Shown: positions 26,913-34,716, numbered from the stretch's first letter. The stretch is 64,000 bases of DNA from a bacterium (GCA_029561455.1 JAKQIY010000068.1:248001-312000); one strand, 5' to 3'. Notes: generated from the sequence alone by a model not told the origin. Program-made: numbers and translations.

Positions 26913-27212
26913 TTACATCTGCATTCTGGAAATTTCCCGGTACGCATCAATCAACCGGTTGCGTACCTGCAAGACCAGTTCAAGTCCAACACTGGCCTTT
27001 TCCGCGGCAATCATCACATCATGAATATCTTCAACTTCACCCTTGGCGAACTGATCTGCAACTTTTCCGGCATCTAATTGCATATTATTAACATCGCCAA
27101 GTAATTCTTTAACCCGGTCGCCAAAACTTGTATCTTTTTTATCAGTACTGCCGGGTCTTATATTCACTTCCGGTAAATAATTTTGTCCGGTTATTGAGGG
27201 TATTGAACTCAT
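26913..27212 (-). CDS. fliE: Flagellar rod/MS-ring junction protein FliE
   Basis: A 99-residue rod protein with the FliE core: SFGDRVKELLGDVNNMQLDA and the C-terminal EDIHDVMIAAEKASVGLELV with RNRLIDAYREISRMQM. It connects the MS ring and the rod. It follows the unknown 117-aa gene by 10 bases and is followed by fliF after 56 bases. Confidence 0.95.
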   Translation of the reverse strand: MSSIPSITGQNYLPEVNIRPGSTDKKDTSFGDRVKELLGDVNNMQLDAGKVADQFAKGEVEDIHDVMIAAEKASVGLELVLQVRNRLIDAYREISRMQM

Positions 27213-27222
27213 ATTGATCTCT

Positions 27223-27576
27223 TTATGTTGTCAGGTCCAGTTTTTTGCCAATCACATTGCTGCTGCTAACCAGGGTCGACATTTTATAAGCATCAACTCC
27301 CCAGCGGTTTCCATTGCCAGAAAACAATTCCTGCAGCATGGCTTTTTCTTCAGGTATTAATACATCTTCCAGCTTTTGTGGTAAATTATTTAAATTGAAT
27401 GCTACTGCGCCGACCTGGTTCGAACCGGTGGTAATACTTTTACGACCAATAGTTTGATTTGAATCGATAACAGTTTTTTGCTGCTGCGAACCAACGTCGT
27501 CAGGTTTCTGATTCGGACGCTGCTGCGGCAAATTATTGATCATATTACGCGAATAAACACTCGACTCAATTTTCAT
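27223..27576 (-). CDS. Unknown flagellar-cluster protein between flgC and fliE
   Basis: A 117-residue hydrophilic protein with no signal peptide or membrane segment. The first ~60 residues are low complexity (Gln, Asn, Ser). The C-terminal half has a compact-looking segment: LPQKLEDVLIPEEKAMLQEL, then GNRWGVDAYK. I do not recognise the family. Both neighbours are rod genes, with 23 bases to flgC and 10 to fliE, so it is in the same transcript. It could be an export-related or rod-associated factor, but this is inference from position. Confidence 0.75.
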   Translation of the reverse strand: MKIESSVYSRNMINNLPQQRPNQKPDDVGSQQQKTVIDSNQTIGRKSITTGSNQVGAVAFNLNNLPQKLEDVLIPEEKAMLQELFSGNGNRWGVDAYKMSTLVSSSNVIGKKLDLTT

Positions 27577-27599
27577 CTCTGGTATACCTCAATTATAAA

Positions 27600-28097
27600 C
27601 TAGATTTCAAGAGCTTTTTTAAACATATCTTTTGCCGAATTTAAAACTGTTGCATTTGCTTCATACGCCCGAGCGGCGGTCATTAATTTTACCATTTCAT
27701 CGATCATATTTACATCGGCAACCTCGACGTAACCTTCTGCATTGGCGTGAGGATGATCGGGGGCATAGATCAATTTAGTATCGCTATTCTTTAATACCTG
27801 TTCATCTGCCGAAACTCCAGCCTGGCGGGAATTATCATTAAAATGACCGGCGATACCTTTCATGTGCTGGGAAAAATTTCGCAATAATGATGTGCGTGTA
27901 TTACTGTCACTATTTTGTAACGATTTATCATCAACTGCATAAAACTCAATTTCTTTTGGTTTATAAGGCTCACCGGTTTTGCGGTCAAAACTTTCCGCAT
28001 TGGCAATATTCTCGGCGCGAACCTCAAGATTCTTACGCTGGGCGGAAAGCCCGCTGCCGCTGATGCCAAAAACTCCAAATATTCTTCCGATAGCCAT
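27600..28097 (-). CDS. flgC: Flagellar basal-body rod protein FlgC
   Basis: Proximal rod protein. N-terminal rod motif GLSAQRKNLEVRAENIANAES, then the DHPHANAEGYV and NVDMIDEMVKLMTAARAYEAN-type blocks near the C-terminus (here VNMIDEMVKLMTAARAYEAN). The length of 165 residues is slightly over the usual ~135-150. It lies 16 bases after flgB. Confidence 0.96.
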   Translation of the reverse strand: MAIGRIFGVFGISGSGLSAQRKNLEVRAENIANAESFDRKTGEPYKPKEIEFYAVDDKSLQNSDSNTRTSLLRNFSQHMKGIAGHFNDNSRQAGVSADEQVLKNSDTKLIYAPDHPHANAEGYVEVADVNMIDEMVKLMTAARAYEANATVLNSAKDMFKKALEI

Positions 28098-28113
28098 AAT
28101 TACTCTCTCCCGC

Positions 28114-28521
28114 TTACTGACTGGTTATACTTGTGTGTAATGATTTGAATTTGGCAGCGGTAATTTTTGAAGCGGCAGAATAATATAACTGGTTCTCAGC
28201 AGCTTTAACCATTTCCTTGTCAATATCTACATTATTTATACCGCTCAGGGGCTCGGACAAACTATCTTTATCTTCTTCAATCAACTGTTCATTACCATTA
28301 TCTGTAAGCGCAATATGACGGGAATCGCTGCGTAAGACTGAAACCGAATTACCCGAACCCGTAGAATTCAACAACTCTGCAAAATTCACATCTTTGGTCT
28401 TGTATCCCGGTGTATTGACATTAGCAATATTATCGGCAATTGCCCTTTGCCTGGCGGATGAACCGTCAAGTAAACGAGCAAAAATCGGGATATTCATTTT
28501 TTCAAAAACTGCTTTAAACAT
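28114..28521 (-). CDS. flgB: Flagellar basal-body rod protein FlgB
   Basis: Proximal rod protein and first gene of the large flagellar operon. The motif RQRAIADNIANVNTPGYKTK (about residues 24-43) and the C-terminal VDIDKEMVKAAENQLYYSA are standard. The length of 135 residues is normal. AAGGA precedes the ATG, and a consensus sigma54 promoter lies ~45 bases upstream. Confidence 0.96.
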   Translation of the reverse strand: MFKAVFEKMNIPIFARLLDGSSARQRAIADNIANVNTPGYKTKDVNFAELLNSTGSGNSVSVLRSDSRHIALTDNGNEQLIEEDKDSLSEPLSGINNVDIDKEMVKAAENQLYYSAASKITAAKFKSLHTSITSQ

Positions 28522-28560
28522 AACTCGGTCCTTGTAAAAATATTTTATTCAGCACTAATA

Positions 28561-28579
28561 AAGCAAGGCCCGTGCCAAA
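28561..28579 (-). promoter_or_regulatory. Sigma54 promoter for the flgB operon
   Basis: On the minus strand TTTGGCACGGGCCTTGCTT. This matches the sigma54 consensus TTGGCACG-N4-TTGCT at every conserved position, with ten bases between the -24 GG and -12 GC. The predicted start is near 28551, 30 bases before the flgB ATG. Its activator is probably the NtrC-type protein encoded immediately upstream. Confidence 0.9.
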
Positions 28580-28593
28580 CAAATGGCAACGGG
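28569..28593 (-). terminator. Hairpin terminator of the activator operon, nested in the flgB sigma54 promoter
   Basis: On the minus strand CCCGT-T-GCCA, six-base loop, TGGC-ACGGG: a nine-pair stem with one bulged T. The downstream arm is the -24 half of the sigma54 promoter, and the following CCTTGCTTTATT is T-rich. The double use of the same bases is seen directly; terminator activity is inferred. Confidence 0.6.
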
Positions 28594-28687
28594 ACTTGGG
28601 GTTAACTAGATTGATTTTGTTATAATTAAAAGACTTTACAGGGAAGGATATGGCACGGCCACAAGAGGTTGCAGGTAAAAGTTACAG

Positions 28688-30058
28688 TTATTGGGAATTT
28701 TCTTCCCAAAAATCACCGCCATAGCTCTTTAATTTATTACGCAGGGTTTTAACCGTAATACCCAGCGCCTGGGCAGCTTTGGTTTTGTTGTTGCTGACCT
28801 TTTTTAGCGTTTTCATAATGAGACGCTTCTCTGCTTCATATATCGTCAAATCATCGTCAGAGTTAAATAAATATTCAAATAAATCTCCATAATCATCAAT
28901 AAATTCTAAATCCGCAGCCTTGATTTCTTTATCAAGGGCGATTACGGCTACTTTTTCTATGGTATTTTGTAATTCACGAATATTACCCGGCCAGTCATAA
29001 TCGCATAATTTTTTCATAGCATCTTCTGAAATTGTCTTGATTAGACCATGCTCGGCGTTGACTTTTTTAATAAAATATTCAGCAAGTAACGGGATGTCAC
29101 CTTTGCGTTGACGTAAAGCCGGTACATTAATTTTGATGACGTTCAACCGGAAGTATAAATCCTTACGGAAACGGCCTTCCTTCACTTCCTCACGCAAGTC
29201 CCGGTTGGTTGTAGCAATCACACGGGTATTGACTTTGATGCTTTTGGTATCGCCCAATCGTTCAAATTGTTTGGTTTGTAATACCCGTAATAACTTGGCC
29301 TGCATTGAAAGCGGTAGTTCGCCAATTTCATCCAGTAAAATTGTACCGCCATCAGCTTGCTCAAATCTCCCCTTGCGGCGCATGTGCGCACCGGTAAAAG
29401 CGCCTTTTTCATAACCAAACAATTCGCTCTCGATCAGGGTTTCCGGTAATGCGGCGCAGTTTACCTTAATATATGGATTTTCGCGGCAGTTACTACATAA
29501 ATGAATGGCATCGGCCACTACTTCTTTACCAACGCCGGTTTCTCCTTCTATTAATATACTGGCATTGGTAGGTGCAATACGATTTACCAGGTTGATTATA
29601 TCTTCAATTTGAGTAGATTTGCCGATCAAAATAGAACTGATCTCCAGCCGATCGGAAGGATCAGTTTGTGGAATTACAGTTGTTACATTACGGTGTTTTA
29701 ATACCCGGCGGATGAGTTGCTGAATGTCTTTTTTAGAATAGGGTTTGGTTAAATAATCAAAGGCGCCTTTGCGCATTGCTTCAACTGCATTTTCAATAGA
29801 ACCATAAGCAGTACCTATTACTACATCAATTTCCGGTTTAACTTTTTTAATATATTCGAGGACCTTGATACCACTTAATTCAGGAATTCGTAAATCTGTA
29901 AATACAATATCATAATCATTATTATCAATTGCATTTATTGCCGCTTTTCCATCACCTACACTCGTTGTTACACAATCAATATCTTTAATTACAACTTCAA
30001 GAAATTGGCGCACTGTCGGATCGTCTTCAACCACAAGTACACTGGGATTTTCTGACAT
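28688..30058 (-). CDS. NtrC-type sigma54 activator of flagellar genes (FlgR/FleR-like)
   Basis: A response regulator with a receiver (residues 1-120; phospho-acceptor Asp55 in FTDLRIP, Lys105), an AAA+ sigma54-interaction domain (about 145-380; Walker A GETGVGKE at 172-179, GAFTGA at 219-224, both intact) and a C-terminal Fis-type helix-turn-helix (about 410-450). It activates sigma54 promoters after phosphorylation. Located between the kinase-like gene and the flgB sigma54 promoter, it is the obvious candidate for driving flagellar class II genes. The name FlgR/FleR is by function, not by proven orthology. Confidence 0.93.
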   Translation of the reverse strand: MSENPSVLVVEDDPTVRQFLEVVIKDIDCVTTSVGDGKAAINAIDNNDYDIVFTDLRIPELSGIKVLEYIKKVKPEIDVVIGTAYGSIENAVEAMRKGAFDYLTKPYSKKDIQQLIRRVLKHRNVTTVIPQTDPSDRLEISSILIGKSTQIEDIINLVNRIAPTNASILIEGETGVGKEVVADAIHLCSNCRENPYIKVNCAALPETLIESELFGYEKGAFTGAHMRRKGRFEQADGGTILLDEIGELPLSMQAKLLRVLQTKQFERLGDTKSIKVNTRVIATTNRDLREEVKEGRFRKDLYFRLNVIKINVPALRQRKGDIPLLAEYFIKKVNAEHGLIKTISEDAMKKLCDYDWPGNIRELQNTIEKVAVIALDKEIKAADLEFIDDYGDLFEYLFNSDDDLTIYEAEKRLIMKTLKKVSNNKTKAAQALGITVKTLRNKLKSYGGDFWEENSQ

Positions 30059-30790
30059 TTATTCTCTCCCTGGTAGTTTTGGTAATATAATATTCACTTT
30101 TGTCCCGGCATTAACCTGGCTTTTAATTTCAATTTGCCCCCGGTGCAGCATTATGTAATTTCTCGCCATTACCAGTCCCAAACCACGTCCATTATGTTTA
30201 GTGGTATAAAAGGGGGTAAACAACTTTTCCATTATTTTTTTATCAATGCCTACACCAGTATCTTCAATAATCAATGCTATTGCCGGTTTGTTATCCAGTT
30301 TGGTATATTCATAATCAATAAAAATTTCGCCATCATGTTGTGTAGCATCAACAGCATTTTGTAATATGTTAACCAGGGCATTTTGTAATAAAATTAAATC
30401 TGCCCAGACAAAAATTTCCTCATCACTAGTTTCAAAATGATAAACAGTATTTTTGTTCAAAAAAAATTGTTTGACGACCTGGTCGACAAATGAATGAAAA
30501 TGGATTTTGATAAATGAAGGATTAAGAGGCCGCGTTAACAGGTACAAATCTTCTATAAAACTGTCGATTCTCTGAATACAACTATCAATTGTTTGTAATT
30601 TGGAAGAATCAATATGATCTTTGATCTCTTCCTTCAACATAGAAATAGTTGCGGCTATGCCGGCCAGGGGATTTCGTATCTCATCGGCGATGGAATCGGC
30701 CATTTGTGATAAGAAATTAAAAAAAGCCGGATTCAATTGATTGACTTTTTCGGAATGTATCGATTCTTCAATAAATTCAATTTTCGACAT
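30059..30790 (-). CDS. Sensor-kinase-like protein with Asp at the H-box
   Basis: A small soluble kinase (243 residues, no membrane helix). The dimerisation H-box reads SIADEIRNPLAGI with Asp36 (codon GAT) where NtrB/FlgS-type kinases have the phospho-accepting His in HEIRNPL. The ATP-binding domain looks whole: N-box LVNILQNAVDAT, G1 DTGVGI, F-box LFTPFYTT and G2 GRGLGL. It could not autophosphorylate in the usual way, so it may act as an allosteric regulator or phosphatase, or may pair with another kinase. It ends where the sigma54 activator gene begins. Confidence 0.9.
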   Translation of the reverse strand: MSKIEFIEESIHSEKVNQLNPAFFNFLSQMADSIADEIRNPLAGIAATISMLKEEIKDHIDSSKLQTIDSCIQRIDSFIEDLYLLTRPLNPSFIKIHFHSFVDQVVKQFFLNKNTVYHFETSDEEIFVWADLILLQNALVNILQNAVDATQHDGEIFIDYEYTKLDNKPAIALIIEDTGVGIDKKIMEKLFTPFYTTKHNGRGLGLVMARNYIMLHRGQIEIKSQVNAGTKVNIILPKLPGRE

Positions 30791-30821
30791 ATTTAATTAT
30801 TCAATTCAAATCTATTATAAA

Positions 30822-31139
30822 CTAGCTTTTAACAAAAGTTTCACCACTTTCAGGATCATATTCAAAATGTACATGGATCAACTCACCGCAAACACAGGTA
30901 ATTTTTAATCCTGTAACAATGCCATCCTTCTCATCCAATTCTATGTGAGGTTGATGTGAAAAAGTGGAGTTCATAGTCTCAGTTCCGGTTTTATCAGGCC
31001 GGGTATTCTTTGGGTCAACAGCTATCTGATTTTGCTTGATAACTTTTGACAATCCTTTGGAAGAAATATGGGGCAGATCGTCATGTTTTAACCAGTCGGA
31101 AAAATTTTCAAAACCGGTATTTCGCTCTTTTTTCATCAC
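30822..31139 (-). CDS. Unknown 105-residue protein, first gene of the flagellar regulator operon
   Basis: A hydrophilic protein with a basic N-terminal half and a C-terminal segment HIELDEKDGIVTGLKITCVC followed by GELIHVHFEYDP. The Cys-Val-Cys plus two close His could bind metal; this is a guess from spacing. No membrane or signal segment is seen. I do not recognise the family. It is the promoter-proximal gene ahead of the kinase-like and activator genes, which is a likely place for a cofactor of that pair. Confidence 0.75.
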   Translation of the reverse strand: MMKKERNTGFENFSDWLKHDDLPHISSKGLSKVIKQNQIAVDPKNTRPDKTGTETMNSTFSHQPHIELDEKDGIVTGLKITCVCGELIHVHFEYDPESGETFVKS

Positions 31140-31191
31140 GTATTATTCATAGATTATTTACAGCGCTTATTGTTGCTTCCATATTAAAAAA

Positions 31192-31220
31192 AGTATACAA
31201 CATTATATTGAAATTGTCAA
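31192..31220 (-). promoter_or_regulatory. Sigma70 promoter of the flagellar regulator operon
   Basis: On the minus strand TTGACA, 17-base spacer, TATACT, then a T-rich start region: a near-perfect housekeeping promoter, ~50 bases upstream of the 105-residue gene. It provides the top tier of the flagellar cascade. Confidence 0.88.
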
Positions 31221-31234
31221 GAATCAAAATTTGA

Positions 31235-31263
31235 TAAAAAAAAACCGCGCTTTTTAATCGCGG
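31235..31263 (-). terminator. Strong terminator with no obvious upstream gene
   Basis: On the minus strand CCGCG, nine-base loop, CGCGG, then a run of ten T. It points away from the plus-strand sixA gene and lies directly before the regulator promoter. It may only insulate that promoter, or end a short transcript from 31264-31600. Confidence 0.85.
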
Positions 31264-31611
31264 CAGTATATATAATATAATTATTTATACCTGTTATTGT
31301 ATATATAAATCCTGATTTCTCCATCCCGGCCAGCTTCATCTATTCTTCGGTTCAGTGTTTTATAAATATAATTTATTTTTTCATCTTTTGCAAACAAAAA
31401 TCAAACTATACTGTTAATATTACTCTATTTGGCATGATCTGAATTATTATCTCAAAATTTGAAAATTGTTCAAATTTTGGGAATACATGATGACTATTTT
31501 ATGTAAAATAAAGCAGACTAGTAAAATACACATCCTTAACAAATGCGAAAAAATCTTTATTTCCTGCAAAACTTTTTTATCTGAACCACAAATTAGTTTA
31601 ACAGGTGGATT
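31264..31611. other. Non-coding spacer between flagellar region and sixA
   Basis: About 350 AT-rich bases. On the minus strand a 38-codon open frame (31281-31397, TTG start, no ribosome site) ends just before the terminator at 31235-31263; I do not consider it a reliable gene. Nothing else was found; the transcription start of sixA must lie here but I see no convincing promoter. Confidence 0.5.
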
Positions 31612-32100
31612 ATGAAAAATTTATTATTGATACGTCATGCAAAATCAAGCCGGGATGAGTCCAATCTGCATGATTGGGAACGTCCCCTTAATGATCGTGG
31701 TTTAACGGATGCTCCGGTAATGGGTAAAAGACTGCATGACCGGGGAATTGCGGCCGATCTGTTCCTCGCCAGCCCGGCAAACCGGGCCCGGCAAACTGCG
31801 CAAATCATTGCCCGTGAAACAGGCTATCCGGTGGATGCTATTAAAATATGCAACGAAATTTATCTTGATGGCGTAGAATCCATTTTTAGATTAATCACAA
31901 ACCAGCCTGAAAGTTGTCACACATTATTTCTCTGCGGCCATAACCCGGACATATCAATGTTAGCTACGCAGTTTGTTCCCGGTTTCGTATCCAGCATCCC
32001 CACTTGCGGTATTATTCACATTTCTTTTAATATTAACTCCTGGAAACAAGTAAAACCTGCTGGCGGTAAGTTGGTCCTTTTTGATTTTCCCAAAAAATAG
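31612..32100 (+). CDS. sixA: SixA-like phosphohistidine phosphatase
   Basis: Histidine phosphatase of the branch-1 (RHG) superfamily. The catalytic RHA motif appears at the N-terminus in LLLIRHAKSSRD, the second conserved Arg in SPANRARQTAQII, and the second catalytic His in LFLCGHNPDISML. It would remove phosphate from phosphohistidine proteins. The length of 162 residues matches the family. It stands alone on the plus strand between the flagellar region and arsR. Confidence 0.88.
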   Translation: MKNLLLIRHAKSSRDESNLHDWERPLNDRGLTDAPVMGKRLHDRGIAADLFLASPANRARQTAQIIARETGYPVDAIKICNEIYLDGVESIFRLITNQPESCHTLFLCGHNPDISMLATQFVPGFVSSIPTCGIIHISFNINSWKQVKPAGGKLVLFDFPKK

Positions 32101-32116
32101 ATCCTGAAAATAATTA

Positions 32117-32145
32117 TTGAATTCTTTACTCATTTATCGTATATT
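32117..32145 (+). promoter_or_regulatory. Promoter of arsR-arsM
   Basis: TTGAAT, 17-base spacer, TATATT. The -10 hexamer overlaps the palindromic operator at 32135-32159, which fits autorepression by ArsR. Confidence 0.65.
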
Positions 32146-32159
32146 TACGATATACGATA
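32135..32159 (+). promoter_or_regulatory. Palindromic ArsR operator
   Basis: Perfect nine-base arms TATCGTATA and TATACGATA around a seven-base centre. It covers the -10 region and ends 14 bases before the arsR start. Binding by ArsR is inferred from position and the usual autoregulation of the family. Confidence 0.75.
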
Positions 32160-32172
32160 ACAGGAGTATTTT

Positions 32173-32484
32173 ATGCAATCATCCTTTCATTCTTTTGACA
32201 ATGAATATGTGGAATTAGCTGATTTTGCCAAAGCCATTTCCCATCCGGTACGGATTCAAATATTAAAAACATTGTTCGATAAAAAATGCTGTATCTGCGG
32301 AGAATTGGTCGATATGTTGCCGCTCTCCCAATCTACAGTTTCGCAACACCTGAAAGAGCTAAAAAGAGTCGGTTTAATTAAAGGGACAATAGATGGGCCA
32401 CGAAGTTGTTATTGCATTGATGAGAAAAAATTCGCTAACGTTATTAATAAATTTTGTACTTTTTTTTGTTCTATTTGCAAATAA
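32173..32484 (+). CDS. arsR: ArsR/SmtB-family repressor
   Basis: Winged-helix metal(loid) sensor, 103 residues. The recognition helix is LPLSQSTVSQHLKELKRVG, typical of ArsR. It has Cys pairs in KKCCICGELV before that helix and three more Cys at the C-terminus (FCTFFCSICK), any of which could bind arsenite; the exact site differs from the classic CVC motif. It precedes arsM and has a palindrome over its own promoter, so it most likely senses As(III). Confidence 0.87.
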   Translation: MQSSFHSFDNEYVELADFAKAISHPVRIQILKTLFDKKCCICGELVDMLPLSQSTVSQHLKELKRVGLIKGTIDGPRSCYCIDEKKFANVINKFCTFFCSICK

Positions 32485-32580
32485 AAATACCCATTAATAA
32501 TAATACCAATACAATGAATAACTATTTAAATAAATGTCTGATATAAAAAGTCAGTTAAATTAAATAATAATGGAGTTACT

Positions 32581-33396
32581 ATGAAAAATGATGATGCATT
32601 GAAACAGGTGGTTAAAGAAAAGTACGGAAGAATTGCCACCCAAAAAGAAAATTCCTGTGGTTGCGGTTGTGGATGCAATAATGCCGAAAGTACACAAATG
32701 TTTGATTATTCCAGTTTCAGTTCGGATTATAATTCAATTCCCGGTTATGTTCCGGAAGCTGATCTGGGGCTTGGTTGTGGAATTCCGCTCGAATTTGCCG
32801 GGATTAAATCGGGCGATACAGTGGTAGATTTGGGTTGTGGCACCGGCAATGATGTGTTTATCGCCCGAAAATTAGTTGGCGATACAGGACATGTGATTGG
32901 TATCGATATGACCGAAGAAATGATTACCAAAGCAAATTATTTTAAAACAAAATTTGGTTTTCAAAATGTTGATTTTCATTTGGCTGAAATTGAAAAAATG
33001 CCGCTTGATAATAATTCTGCAGATCTGATAGTAAGTAATTGTGTACTAAATCTTGTGCCGGATAAACGAAAAGCATTTACTGAAATTTATCGTATTTTAA
33101 AGCCTGGCGCGCATTTTTGTATTTCGGATATTGTTTTAAAAGGGAAATTACCCGAAAACTTGAAAAAACAAGCTGAATTATATGCGGGTTGTGTTGCCGG
33201 GGCCTTAACTCAGGAAGAATATCTGGAAATTATTAAAGCAACCGGGTTTGAAAAAATTGTAATTCATGTATCGAGACAAATACAATTATCACCTTCAATT
33301 TTGAAAAAATTTCTATCCGCTCAGGAGTTACAGGATTACCAAAAATCGGATAATGGAATTTTTAGTATTACGCTCTCTGGGTATAAAAAAAGTTGA
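32581..33396 (+). CDS. arsM: Arsenite S-adenosylmethionine methyltransferase ArsM
   Basis: Methylates arsenite using SAM. The Cys-rich N-terminus (NSCGCGCGCNNAES), SAM motif I VVDLGCGTGNDV and the conserved Cys in SNCVLNL and AGCVAGAL match ArsM. The length of 271 residues is typical. It is preceded by arsR (97-base gap), so it is probably induced by arsenite. Confidence 0.9.
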   Translation: MKNDDALKQVVKEKYGRIATQKENSCGCGCGCNNAESTQMFDYSSFSSDYNSIPGYVPEADLGLGCGIPLEFAGIKSGDTVVDLGCGTGNDVFIARKLVGDTGHVIGIDMTEEMITKANYFKTKFGFQNVDFHLAEIEKMPLDNNSADLIVSNCVLNLVPDKRKAFTEIYRILKPGAHFCISDIVLKGKLPENLKKQAELYAGCVAGALTQEEYLEIIKATGFEKIVIHVSRQIQLSPSILKKFLSAQELQDYQKSDNGIFSITLSGYKKS

Positions 33397-33464
33397 AATT
33401 GATTGTAATAATAATTATTATACATATAATAAAACATTCAAGTTTAAAAATACAGGAAAGCGTA

Positions 33465-34025
33465 ATGAACACCCCGGATCGTGAGCAGGCATTGCAATTA
33501 TTGCAAAAATATAACTCCAGCGAATCATTAATTAATCACGCGCTGGCGGTTGAAGCGGTGATGAGGTACATAGCAAAGAAAAAAGGGCAAGATGAAGACA
33601 AATGGGGCATTGTCGGTTTGATCCATGATCTGGACTATGAAAGATACCCGGATGAACATTGTACAAAGACCCGGCAAATTCTGGAAGAAAACCACTGGCC
33701 GGATGAGTATATCCGGGCTGTGGTTGCACATGGCTGGGGAATATGTTCCGATGTTGAACCGTTATCAGAAATGGAAAAGACCTTGTTTGCAATTGATGAA
33801 CTGACCGGTTTGGTTGCCGCAACGGCTCTGGTACGGCCATCCAAAAGTGTTATGGATATGGAACCGAAATCAGTGCTGAAAAAATGGAATCAGAAATCGT
33901 TTGCCGCCGGCGCCAACCGCGCAATCATTGAAAAAGGCGCGTTGATGCTTGAAGTAGAGTTAACAGAATTGATCAAAGACACTATTTACGGTATGCGGGA
34001 AATTGCCGGAGATATTGGTTTATAA
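33465..34025 (+). CDS. HD-domain hydrolase-like protein
   Basis: The HD-superfamily pattern is clear: NHALAVEAVM, the HD pair in GLIHDLDYERYPDEH and a later His/Asp-bearing VAHGWGI and AIDELTGLVAAT. I start it at the ATG at 33465 (MNTPDREQA), preceded by AGGAAAG; the longer open frame adds only an unlikely Ile-rich stretch. About 186 residues. Substrate is unknown. It follows arsM closely, and co-transcription is possible, but no link to arsenic is evident. Confidence 0.85.
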   Translation: MNTPDREQALQLLQKYNSSESLINHALAVEAVMRYIAKKKGQDEDKWGIVGLIHDLDYERYPDEHCTKTRQILEENHWPDEYIRAVVAHGWGICSDVEPLSEMEKTLFAIDELTGLVAATALVRPSKSVMDMEPKSVLKKWNQKSFAAGANRAIIEKGALMLEVELTELIKDTIYGMREIAGDIGL

Positions 34026-34168
34026 GAGTCAATTTTTATCCTTGAAATTACAATTTTTTTACGTAAATTTAAATTATAATTTTATCATTTAAACTCAAGT
34101 TAACAATAGATTGTACCGAATATAATTCGTGATAATAATAGTGCTTGCAGGAAAAAAGGACTCATGTA

Positions 34169-34606
34169 ATGAAAACAACCGTATATAATGCATCAACACC
34201 GAATATTGTAGATGCGGAATATGATGAAGATATTAAGAGTATTATTGTTACCTGGCACACAATGATAGCTATCAATGATCTTGAACCGTGTATACGCGCC
34301 CAATCCAAAGTTGCCAAAGAAAAAAATGCCAAAAGTGTGATTATGAATACCAGTTACGCTAAAAATTCAATCCGTAAGGATGACATGGATTGGATCGAGG
34401 CGTTTTATTTCCCCCGTTTGGTTCATGCCGGGGTTGAGGCTATTATAATTATTCCGCCAATAAGTGCTATTACCAGCAAAGCTCTGGGAGAATATAAAGT
34501 AAAAGCGCAAAAAGCAGGTTTACATATATATGAAACCCCGGATATGATCAATGCTTTAGAAACGGCAAAACTGATCAGAGATAATAAAATGCAAGACCCT
34601 GCCTGA
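34169..34606 (+). CDS. Uncharacterised 145-residue protein, STAS/SpoIIAA-like in pattern
   Basis: A soluble protein with alternating strands and helices (YDEDIKSIIVTWHTM, AKSVIMNTSYA, VEAIIIIPP), reminiscent of SpoIIAA-like STAS proteins that have no clear enzymatic motif. The start at 34169 has AGGA about ten bases upstream. I do not recognise a specific family. It stands between the HD gene and a terminator at 34690-34716, so it is probably a single-gene unit. Confidence 0.7.
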   Translation: MKTTVYNASTPNIVDAEYDEDIKSIIVTWHTMIAINDLEPCIRAQSKVAKEKNAKSVIMNTSYAKNSIRKDDMDWIEAFYFPRLVHAGVEAIIIIPPISAITSKALGEYKVKAQKAGLHIYETPDMINALETAKLIRDNKMQDPA

Positions 34607-34689
34607 TGAGTATTGAACGATACGTTCAGGGAAACCGATGAATTTTCCAACTCATCCTTTCCGTTTTTTTACATATTAAAGAAATATCA

Positions 34690-34716
34690 CAGGAATAAGG
34701 ACTGCATTCCTGCTTT
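34690..34716 (+). terminator. Terminator-like hairpin after the 145-residue gene
   Basis: CAGGAAT, nine-base loop, ATTCCTG, followed by CTTTT. The T-run is short, so strength is modest. Confidence 0.5.

Noticed and set aside
28639-28668. Plus-strand TGGCACG...TTGC upstream of flgB
   Set aside because: Spacing between the two blocks is too long for sigma54.
31281-31397. 38-codon minus-strand frame with TTG start
   Set aside because: No ribosome-binding site and no recognisable protein; kept only as a possible small-RNA region.
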